From positions 992,001-1,056,000 of the forward strand of contig OY751488.1 of NCBI GenBank assembly GCA_963565915.1: DNA of 64,000 nucleotides, written 5' to 3'. This DNA is from Entoloma clypeatum. Taxonomy: Eukaryota; Basidiomycota; Agaricomycetes; Agaricales; Entolomataceae. Each line of letters starts with the position of its first letter. Positions within the stretch are counted from its first letter, which is position 1. A program made the position numbers and the translations under genes. Positions 33,924-44,500 of the stretch are shown piece after piece. The notes below the pieces were generated by a model. That model did no database searches and had not been told where the DNA came from. It was given only the letters and a program-made list of their open reading frames with translations.

Positions 33924-34850
33924 TATAAATGCCTGCTCACCCAGAACATGCTCTCGATTTGCTGCTAACAAGGTATTTGAAACATTTTCAGTTGGCAAAC
34001 ATATTTCTCCACGAGAACCTTACCAATTTCCTCCGGGATTGTTCGGGATCGCTTGTAATTTGTCTCTTCTATAATCCTGTAACCTTACTTTGGGAAGAAA
34101 TATTGTGCTCATGTCGTCAGAGGCTTCCCGGTGAGGGGGAGTCGAAAATTCGAGGTATTTGAAACAATCGTCACGGTATCGTCACGGTCATATTTCAGTC
34201 TCGCTTCCACGTTGATAATTTAGCGCCCCCTTACGCGATTCAAACGCCGCTTGGAAGTGTCACTCTAATGTCACTCCAGGAGCTCTTTTTCATAGTTCGG
34301 TGTCCCCTGCTTTAACAAACGCATTCTGAGACCTGAGCTCCGGGATTTGAGGTCCCTCATATTGCCAAAGAGGCTCCGTGAACCGAACCTTAAGTAGTCC
34401 AGAGGATCTGGGTACAGAAGTAGAAGTACGTAGTTCTTGTTTTCATATTTAAGTGTCCATCACTGCCGTATTTACACCAGTTTTGCTTGCGAAAAATCAC
34501 CAAATTGCCTCTCAAGCAGGCTCTCTTCAATTTCCCTGCTCAAAAACTTGGGGATCCAGTATTATGATATAAAGGATGATGTGTGCCAAACCCTGGAGGT
34601 AGAAGTGGAATGTGGAAGGAGGTAGTTGAGATTTTCAAATAGTAATACTGTTTGTGTTTCAAATACCTGGTCACTGATAGTATCCTTGTATTGTGTTTGT
34701 ATCTCGCATTCATAATTGAAAGGGTTTTCCGGGTCAGGGTCATGCCTGTGTATCTGCATCCTTTGAACTCATCTGTACGTACAAATTTTGGAAGATCGTC
34801 GTGAGCATGCAAGTGTAGTACTGTTGTAACGGCTGCTGTCGGTCTAAGTC
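33924..34850. other. Intergenic DNA between the repeat copies
   Basis: Short frames only (34437-34625 plus, 34540-34875 minus), no domain. It may be the interior of an old element bounded by the repeat copies. Confidence 0.4.
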
Positions 34851-34977
34851 CGGAGATGGTGGGGATGAGCCTCAAAAGAGCGGGGGGGATCGTGCGTCGT
34901 TGCCTCCGAGATGAGTGAGCTAAAGAAACAGGGATCTACGGACAAACTACTATCTACATGACCGATCACATGACGCG
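34851..34977. repeat. 127-bp direct repeat, copy B
   Basis: Second copy of the block at 33797-33923, in the same orientation. It ends ACCGATCACATGAC. Confidence 0.75.
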
Positions 34978-35008
34978 AGGTCCGCGGTCAGCCAGAACTG
35001 CTCCCCCA

Positions 35009-35170
35009 CACTGTACTATTAGTATTACGACCATAGGTTCACACACGTGACCAAAAAAGTTTTTCCGACAAATCCCCAAAATTCGGATAAATCGAGAAAA
35101 AAGTATTTCCGGGGTCAAAAAAAATCGGCGTTACGCGTTATGTGAACCTACGGTCGTAATAGTACAGTAG
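35009..35170. mobile_element. MITE-like element with terminal inverted repeats
   Basis: An inverted repeat of about 28 bp bounds a 160-bp AT-rich segment. The left arm reads ACTGTACTA then ATTACGACC then ATAGGTTCACA from about 35010. The right arm is its reverse complement (TGTGAACCTACGG, then TCGTAATAGTACAGT) ending near 35168. The left arm has a 6-bp insertion and one substitution. The interior has no coding capacity. A clear target-site duplication was not found. Confidence 0.7.
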
Positions 35171-35266
35171 TCTGTAATTCCGAGTTTCTCGATCAGCACG
35201 AATAGTCGTAGTACAATGGAGTCGTCCAAGTCATATCTCTTCAACACCCGACCATGTTAACGTTAA

Positions 35267-38170
35267 CTACAACTTCGCATGCTGTGACCTCTTCTCCCAA
35301 GCCGCTTTCGCTATTTTGCGCAGGTTCCCTTTGACAATCTTTCCTGAAGGAGTGCGTTCTGCAAGTTTCATAGATCAGCAAAAGCAAAATTGTCCCAGCG
35401 ACAGGGAAGCATCACTCACCGAGAGGGTCGACCTGAACGAGGACCATCACTGGAACGGCATGTTTCGGAAGACTTTCCACAACGTTTCAGCCACGACTGC
35501 GAGACCACCACCGATCTATGGAATACTCACATCCTTTTAGCTGCCTTGAGCAACGATGCTTCGGTCACTTTACCCGTGAACCCGGGTTTGAGAGACACGA
35601 CGGCTGCCACCAGCTCGCCGAGCGTCGTATGCGGTACACCGATCGCAGCTGCTTCCAGGACGCCTTCATCTGAATATAGCGCATTTTCTACAGTCGTCGA
35701 ATCCTGATGAATGGGGAGAGCTAATCAGCGCCTTTCGAAAAAGTTTAACGCGAAGGCTTTTTGGTTTTTTACAATGTTCTCTCCTCCTCGGATGATGATA
35801 TCCTTTACTACGAAATAGATATGCGTCAGCAACCCATAAGGATAATCAAGGGAGCTTAGCTCACTTCGGTCCCGAATGTATAAGAATCCATCCTTGTCGA
35901 GGTAACCGAGGTCTCCGCTTCTGAACCACCCATCTTTCGTGATCGCCTTGGCCAAGAGGTAAATTGCACTTCACAACCGCAAGACAAATCTGACATACTT
36001 TCTCTGTGGCGACTTAAGATATGGTCAAGGGGTTATCAGTCTGGTCACCATGCGGGGTGGTCTTCTTCTCACCTGGATCACGCCAATATCCTTTCATTAC
36101 ATTGGGTCCTCTCAGCCATACCTCGCCGACTTCGCCCGTCGGCACCTCCTTGTTATCTGCCACGATCTTGACATCGTTGACTAAACAAGCCATTCCACTA
36201 ATAAGAAGTTATGAGAGCCACAAACGATACAAAACAACTGGGGAACTACCGACCAGCTCAGAGGGCGAGTCGCGTAATCTTCACCCGCTGCGAATTTTTA
36301 GATGTCAGCGTTTGTTCAAAAAGGAAGTTGTATATATAAAGGAGTTGACAAACCCACGCCTACTACAACGCTATTTGTTTCGGTCAAACCATATGCTTGG
36401 CTCCTACGGGCGGGAAGATAAGAAAACTCCAGACTTTATAATGATAAAAAGACTGAAGAGACATACAACGTTGCATTGGGGAATGCGCGATTCGCCCTCG
36501 GTCCAAGAATATCAGGTGGCGGTGCGCCTCCAAAGGACAATCCTTCCAGAGGGAGACTGTCTCCGATTTCGGCGAGATCGAGGACCATCGAAGGAACGCT
36601 GGTTTGCTGGGAATAAGACGATGTCTAGCTATATAATACCACGGATGCTCACCCGCCGGCGAGGCCCAGGTTCTCTTGCTTGATCAATCTGTGATTATGA
36701 AAGTCTTGAGTTGGACAAACCACTTTCATGCCAGAAACGATTTAAATCACCTGGCGGCTGGAAAAATAAGTCAGATGTGGATAAGGAGAGAAAAGTCGAC
36801 AAATGCAAGAATACATACCTTCTTTCGGTTTCCACTTCCGCATGAACACTACTTTCGTGCCTGCGAGAGTTGCAAGCATCTGTAACAAAGTCACTCAAAT
36901 TTGGTGTTCCTGGGTCAAGAAGAAAGCAAGAAAAGAAACTAACCAGCAGGGAGGTAGAGCCCGTGACGTGGAACAAGGGAACCGAAATGAGGATTCCCTT
37001 TGGAGGGGGTTTCTGTGTTAGGAAGTCCTCTCCTCGTCTCAGCATGGCTCTTTGAGAGAGCAAGATAACCTGTCCATGCGCTCAATCACACCATGAAGGC
37101 TCTAAAAGGCGGCAGAGCGTACATTCAAGACATTCGTCAAATACATTCGCTGAGTGCACAGCACACCCTTGGGAAGCCCAGTCGTGCCTCAAAAAGCGAT
37201 CAATGAACAGATGAGACGGAGAATTATTGCAGACCTACCGGATGTAAAGAGGATCGTCCCATCGTCCTCGGGAAGTATCTCCTTGCTATATGACAACACC
37301 TCGGCATGGTCACCCGGGAAGCTCTCCATGACCGATTTCCAGCATTTCATCCCTTGCCAGTGCCCCTTGCCTTCATGCGACTCCAGAACAAGTATACCTG
37401 TCGCACCAGCATCTGCAACCAGTTTCTGCGCCCTCGATTCTAGCAAATCCGCGCGCTCGGTGTCGAGGACGATCAATTTGCATTGGGTATGTGCCACACA
37501 GTACCCCAAGACATCTACCGGGGACCATCTGGACGAGATGAATTCAAAAAAAAAAAGAGAAGTCGACGAAGAAGACACTGAGAGTGCTTACGCATTGACC
37601 TGCACGGAGACGGCGCCGATGAGGTCTGTGTGAAATGCATCCACCTCTATGTCATTTTTTTGCTTTGATTGAAAAGTAAAGACGACTCACGGCAAGCCCA
37701 GAACGCGACGACGTGGTCAGGGTAGTTGCGACAACAGATACCCACTCTATCCCCTTCAAGTTCCACATCCCAAAAAATCAGCGCCCGCTCCACAACCTGA
37801 AACCAGCCAGGACATACCCTTCTGAACACCATACACCTTCATGAACACGCTGGCAGCCCTGACCGACCGCTCGAACACCTCCCCAAAGGTATATCGTTGC
37901 TGCTCGAATACGACATAGGTTTCGCTCGCGTGCATTTCAGATGCCCACATCCAGAACACGCGGAGAGAGGGCCAAAGGTTCTTGTATACACGCTGCAACC
38001 TGCCATCTATCAACTGGGTTTCCAGCTCATGCAGACTGTCTGGGGCGCTCAAGATGGCATTGACTAGAGGTTTAGGACAGACGGCCTTTAGGGGGAGGGG
38101 ATCATCCTTTGTTGTTGTCTCCCAAAAACTCACCTTCGTTGATGGTGCGCTTTGGAATCCACTGGGTCAT
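35267..38170 (-). CDS. AMP-binding acyl-CoA synthetase/ligase family protein (about 580 aa)
   Basis: ANL-superfamily enzymes activate a carboxylic acid with ATP, then load it on CoA; the substrate here cannot be told (fatty acid or aromatic acid). The start at 38170 ([12 protein letters not shown]) precedes an intron closed by CCTCTAG. About 17 small exons could be traced in phase. Core motifs in order: [15 protein letters not shown] (phosphate loop, around 37240-37150), [66 protein letters not shown], and the C-terminal lysine motif [12 protein letters not shown] before the TAG at 35267. No signal peptide or PTS1 is evident (C-terminus HAKL). Two proposed exons are only 7 and 5 nt long (36757-36751 and 36003-35999). 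The frame looks intact. Confidence 0.88.
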
Positions 38171-38753
38171 AAGTTGCTATTGTAGTGTGTAGTGGAGGAG
38201 GTCGTGATAGAGAATGGAGCGAGTTGTGCGATCACCGGGGTTTTTGGGTCGTTTGCGGGAGACATCGCTATCCGGTCCACGGCAGACAAAATATCCGGAG
38301 GTCCCCAGGCTCATGACAAGCGGTGGCGAGCGGTGGCGAGCGGTTTGCTCGGCAGTGGATATTTGAATACTGATCATCATCAAGGCCGCACAATGCCTGC
38401 TCCACTGCAGTCTTTGTTGCGTTCAGTCCGTAACTTCGACCTCGGACGCATAAGAGTACCGATCCCAGTGACACCCTAACCGGCGGGTCTTTTTTCACAA
38501 CTTTTTTAGCAGATGTTTTTTTTTTTCTTTTTGGGAATATGCGGTTACGTACCTGCACTGGTTCAAGTTGCCGACCGGAGTAATCACCAGATATCCCCAT
38601 ACAAACCGTGTTTGGACCTGTTGGGCACAAAAAAAATGATTTCTTTGCAAACAAACCAAACGATAGATTCCAAGTACAAGAGTATGTTACATACAAGACC
38701 CATTCAAAAAAGGAATACTTTTTACATCAAGAGAGATCAAGAAACGGTTCGAC
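38171..38753. other. Intergenic region between the AMP-binding gene and the RCC1-PHD gene
   Basis: This holds the upstream region of the AMP-binding gene and the 3' flank of the RCC1-PHD gene. It has a T-rich tract at about 38511-38530, and GAGCGGTGGC is directly repeated at 38328-38340. No gene seen. Confidence 0.4.
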
Positions 38754-41349
38754 TCATTGCTTTTTCCGCTTCACTGCTATGAAAAAAGAGAAAACAACCG
38801 TCAACCAGTGTTTAGAACAAGAACAAAAAACATACCACCACCCCTTCCTTTTGCCCCCGACGCCTTCCTCTTTCCCCCACTCAGCCCCTCTTCATCCTCA
38901 TTGTCCTCAACCGGAGACTTTTCCTTCTTCTTCGCATCCTTTGCAGTCGTCTTCGGCTTGACCACCTTCGACCTCGCTTTCCTCAAGGGATAAATCCCGA
39001 TAGGTGCCCCAGGGTCCCGGGCACAGTTGATGCAGAACCACTCGCCCTCAGGTACCGCATCCAGAGGAGGATTGAGGCATCCCAGGTGATATGGTGAGTC
39101 ACACTGATATGTTGAGGAACAGCGGTCAGAAAGATGTGCACGTGGAAGCTCAAAGGAACTTGCCTTGTCGCATTCCAAAGGTGAATCATCGTCTCCCTTC
39201 TCCGTATCACACTTCACACACAAAGCGGGAGGTTCAACGTCCTCTGGGTGCCGTGGTAGATCCGACATCTTGTCGCTTGGCTTCGCAAGGAATAGCGTCG
39301 TATTCTGTCCTGCTGCGATGCTATTGAAAGATGTCATTCAGCTCCCTTTTGGAATCCGAAGACGGGAGAGAAAGAACACCGGACTCACTCGAAAATTTCG
39401 ATACCGTCTAACATTTGGTTACGTGTCGGTTTCGTCGCACTTTTAGGTTCATCTGGACCAAGCCCAAGCTCGCCTAAATGCCACGTCATCATCCAGGTCA
39501 AGGAATCTCCAAGGATCCATACCGTTTGCGGCATTCTGTCCCCATGCAACTGTCAATACTGGAAAGTCATTTTGTTCGTCGGGGGTCAGCGCCCAATGAG
39601 TCACCCCTCCACACCGCGCAAGACTCATTTTACATCCCCTGTCAAGACAAATCAACATACAATCATATCAGGAGGCGCGGGGGAATACCGACATAATATC
39701 CTGCATAAATCTGAACGAAGAGTAGGGTGATCCTGAGGAGCCTATGAATGACATGAGGATCGGAAAACGAGAGTTGATAAATCAAGACAACCGTCTCCAC
39801 TGTTTTTCCACTGAAAGACGATGAGAAGGGGAGGTATATCATCAATCACAATGGGTAATCACCTTGCCCGCCATCCAGTACATGCCCTGCCTATCAATTA
39901 CAACACTGTTTGTTGGACCAGCAGTCACATATGCGCCCATCGTCGCCTCATTAGGACCTGCGAACTGAGGCCAATGATGAGAAATGTGTATATGTGATAT
40001 CGTCGACAATACGAACTTGAGGGACGGCTTTGGGCTTCAACGCGTCGACCTGGTTACCCAAACCGAGACGACAATATCCATTGTATCCCCATACATATAC
40101 CACTCTGCAACATACCGCAAGGAGATAAGCTAAGTGAACATATCTATCGAGACACGACGTACCCAGTAGAATCCACAGCCAAGCTATGTTGAGGACCCGA
40201 GGCTATTTGTACAATATTTTTTCCATCCAATCCCGTGATACAGGCTACGTCGTGTCAGCGCGCCGAGCAGAAAAGGAGCGAATGAACGAGACTCACTAGG
40301 TGAAGATTCGATGTCATAGGCTGTCTTGTTCCCAGTTGTTATGCGCTCCCCTGTAGTCCCATTCCCTAATTGTCCTTTTTCCGCGCTGCCAAAAGAGAAA
40401 ACTGACGCAACATTATAGAAGAGCATAAGTACCGCCATGTAGGATATAACGCGCACCTTTTCCTGATTCTGTCAGGACCAGAGAGAACGTGATACCCGCC
40501 GACGCCTGCACGACGTGCTCCTTCTCTCCATCGTCCACAATGTCACCCATGAGTCTGAACTCCGTGATCTCGTTACAAACAGGGTGCCCACACTGGTCCG
40601 AGACCATCAACAGTCACTCCAACCGAAAAAGAAAAGAAGGCGAGCCCACACCTGTCCAAGGTTGTTCACCCCCGCGCTCCACACATTCCCATCACTCCCC
40701 ACCAAAAGCGTGTGGTTCCTCCCACATGCCGCATGCACAAACTTGGTGCCCTCCTCCGCCCCAAGCTCGACAGGAAACAGCCTTATTGGCGCATTTTCCG
40801 AGATAAAATCGTCCCCCGCCGGCCCTGGCGGCACCCCCAGCGCCCCGTTCCCGTTGCGCCCAAACAGCCACGCTGCGCCGTCGGTGGCGAGAACGACGAA
40901 GTGGCAGCCGCTGCACGACGTGTGGATGGACACGGCGTCGATGTTGCTGAGCGACCGAAGGATGTGTGGCTCGAGGAGGTCGGGGTTCCTGGTTATGTAG
41001 TTGGCTCAAGACAACTCGAATCAAGCCAACAATGAGTGACCCTCACATTTGCGGTCCCTCAGACTTCGCAGCGCCTCCGCGTTCCTTTTTCCCGAGCTTT
41101 GGCCTAAACGACAAGGGCGATGCATGGAGAGAATAAGAAGAAGAAGCGGTGGTGGTGGTGGTCGGTTAAAGAGATGCGTCGGATGTTGAACTGGGGGACA
41201 CTCACCAATCTGTACCCCCACATATCAGCACTTTTGCCAATGTCAAGAGAGTCAATATGGCATCCTTCAGACGAGTAAAAGCAGCATATACCTCGGCCCC
41301 ATCGAGTATTGGCGGGTGTCGTTGATGTGGTTACGTTGCTTGTGCTCAT
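38754..41349 (-). CDS. RCC1/BLIP-II beta-propeller protein with C-terminal PHD finger
   Basis: RCC1-type propellers often bind chromatin or act in Ran-type exchange; PHD fingers read histone tails. The ATG at 41349 leads into many short exons. Blade-like segments are GRVLICGGTDW, HFVVLATDGAAWLFGRNGNG, AACGRNHTLLVGSDGNVWSA, GITFSLVLTESG, VFSFGSAEKGQLGNGTTGE, PQHSLAVDSTG, VYVWGYNGYCRLGLG, and AAGQNTTLFLA. A Cys4-His-Cys3 PHD finger follows (CVKC, ECDKCDSPYHLGC, WFCINC), then a lysine-rich tail ending KRKKQ before TGA at 38754. The ECDK/CDSPYHLGC join uses a GC-AG intron (39163-39104). Intact as far as traced. A nuclear, chromatin-associated role is inferred from the PHD finger and basic tail. 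Confidence 0.85.
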
Positions 41350-41533
41350 AGCAGGGTAGTAGGTGGTAGTGGTTCAAATTTACGGGGTCGCCCCTTACTT
41401 GTCAAGCTAAACTACTAAACACTACCCAAAGTGTCAAAAACTACCCCCGTCTCGCAAGAAGTCTTCTGCCGTAATTACAAGATGCTGTAAAGTTGATAAC
41501 TTAGACAAGAACGAAAAACTATGAGCAGATACG
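41350..41533. other. Short intergenic spacer
   Basis: About 180 bp separate the ATG of the RCC1-PHD gene from the 3' end of the next gene on the same strand. The RCC1-PHD promoter must lie here or inside the upstream gene. No TATA box was identified. Confidence 0.4.
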
Positions 41534-44500
41534 TTATAACGCTAACGACGCTCGCCAATTAGTACTAAAAACAAGAATCAGACTCAAGCCTTGATAAAAA
41601 GGATAGAGGGACGTACATATACCAGTCCCCTCGCGTCTTATAGAATACTACATTTAGTCTCGTAAGTCACAAGCCTTCCCGCAAAGGAACAAAGAACATA
41701 CCCCAAACTTGTCCCCAGAAAGCACCAAAATATCCCCATGCACCATAGTAACAACAATCGCCCGCTTGTCAGCTTTTGCCAAAGTCTTCCTCGATGACCC
41801 CGCCGGCACCGCTGTTGAGTGCGCCCCTATAGGTTCGTCCATATCCATCGGAACGTCCCCGTCTCCGTCATTCCCCATCGGCCCCACATCATCCTGAAAG
41901 TTTACCCCGTCCCCAACCGGTTCACTCGCGGGATCTTGCAAGCCCGCCTCAGGAACAAGAGTAACCACAGCTTCGCAGCCCAAAAACATAATGACAATGC
42001 TATGCTTAACGCAAGAGAACACCGTGTTTGCCTATATATCATACAAACATAAGACAACGCCATGAGAAGAGACCTCAAGCCCGCACCTTTTTGGAACCCG
42101 TCGTCACCCAGGCCAGGAGGGACAGGTGGTTGATCGTCAGTTCCGTCTCGCCGTACCCACGAGCAAAGTCAAGCAAGGCTTCCTTGGCCTGCAGCAGACA
42201 CTGTGGCCCACGCTCCCAAGGCACTCCCATTGGGCCCGCCGTGTACGAAAAGTAGGGACCTAATATCGCCAGAGTAAGCAAGGTAGCGAAAAGATGGACA
42301 AGATCATAAACCCACTCGTATTCCGCCTCGGTCTCTCCATCGGAACCTCCAACTGAATCTCCTCCAAAAACCTATTCGCATCCCCCTGCAGCACAGGCAC
42401 ATTCCCTGTGAAAACATGCTTCACAACGATATCCTCCCTCTTTTTCACAGCATAAGAAAACGTCTGCATGCCATCCTCCCACTCTACAACCGAAACCTCC
42501 ACCGCCGACGCAGGATATGCATTGTAAGGATGCGACATCGCCGAATTCTGCTGTGGATCACGCAGCTGCTCCAGACCAAAAGCGTATGTCTTCTTCGGTG
42601 GTTTCGTCTACATTTCCCAGTCATCAGAATCTTCAACAACCAGAAAAGAAGGGGCTCCACATACCTGACAAAACGAGCTCGAACACCTCCGATGCCGAAA
42701 CATCACCTGGTAATTCACCCTTCCACACTCTGCACAATACCACCCACTCGGGAAACTCTCGTCGGCAAGACCCCAGCCCCACCACCCCCGCTCACTGACA
42801 TCTTCACCATCGCCCTTCCCTTCCTCTTCCGCTCCACCACCCCATCTTCCAACCACCTCAATCGACATAGGTAAAACCCCATAACACCTCTCCCGCACCG
42901 GCACTTCCCTGACACTATAATTCGGATGTCCCTTCCGCGCTTCCCAATACCGCCCATTAGACCACTCATCCTCAGAATCATCATCATCCACCACCAGCTC
43001 CTTCCCCTTCCCCTTCCTATCATTAGACCACCACGGCTGCACCACATCTTGCCCCAACTTCTGAACCTCCATCCACTCATCCTCTGACGCTCCCCACCTC
43101 ATCCGGAACCGCCACTCCACACGTCCCGCCACGCTCATGCCATCAACCTCCGGAGCCTTAACCGAACTTTTCTTTCGCTCAGGGACACACGTCACTTCTA
43201 CACGTCGTTCCTGAAAAAAAAAAAAAGTTGCCATCAGGAAAATGAACCCATAATCCTATGGAAGACTGAAACACACCTGTACACCACGAACAGAGAAACA
43301 CCCCAAATACACGTACTCACACTCCTCCGGAACGCGCAAGCCTTTCCACTTCTTCTGAAGCACAGACCGCTTCACGACGAGGATAACAGGCGATCCAGAC
43401 GTGTATGCATCAATGAGGACGCCGACCTCGGGTGGAGGTCTTGCAGGAACACGAGTTCGTATCTCTGGGATGGTCTGTGCTTCTTTAAACTCCACGTCAC
43501 TGTTGAGAGTCAGCTGCTTGTCATTGAGGACAGCAGAAGACGAAGATGCATGAATTTCATGCGAAGGCCAAAACCGTGTTTGTCTCGAACTTCCAGCCTG
43601 GGGAACACCTAAGAAGGCTTCGTCCACTCGCACAGGCTCCAGCGGAGCCACATCCAGTTGCACGGGACCACAACCATGATCTTGAACCACGACAGCATTC
43701 GCAGGGCGTGACTCCATTCGTTTACGGACCTCCCCGCTCAACTCCGTCGACCCCACCACTGGATGTACCAATTCCCCCTCGTCAACCTCTATGTCCACAG
43801 CTGTTGTTTGTTCCACTACCGGCGGTGGGGGCGGGGGCGGGGGCGGGGGCGCCTCTCTTGTCTGAACCACATACGAAGAAGGCATTTGATACCTATTCGA
43901 AAAGACATCTGCACCAAATCGTCAGTCCAACCCTTATACCAGACCTGAGAACGTACGCGTAGTAAGAGGCATAGGCAACAGATAAGGCCCAGACAACGCC
44001 TGATCTCCAGAGTAGCCACGACCCCACTCAGGACCTTGCACCGATGCGTGACGTGGCGGCGCCGGCACTGGTCCCAAAGACGATGCACTTTCCCCGCGAT
44101 ATGACGACTGACTGGTATCAGATTGACGAGGCTGCCCATGAGGAGGTGCTGGTCCATGTACCGGTGGCAAATTCGGACGTTCATTGACGAACGGACTATG
44201 ATATATATTCGAATAGTCATCTAATACCCTCACCTCAGTCAACCTTTACCACCCATAAGAAAGACAAAAAAAACCAACTCACGCGTACTCTTCACATCAC
44301 CCCAACCCCGCCGACATCCACCTCCAACACCATCATAACGACCCCCTCCAACATCCGCATACCGCCCCCCTCCAAGCCGACGACGCTCATCCCCCCAATG
44401 ACTCGAACGATGCCTCAACGCTGCAACACGGGCCTGAGGGAATTGAGGGTGCCGACTCTCAAAGGTCGTAGCTGTCGTCACTTGTGGACCTTCAGGCCCC

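Noticed and set aside
35725..35955. Separate small minus-strand gene of 76 codons
   Set aside because: It spans exons and introns of the AMP-binding gene ([17 protein letters not shown] and IIIRGGENI motifs) and is not independent.
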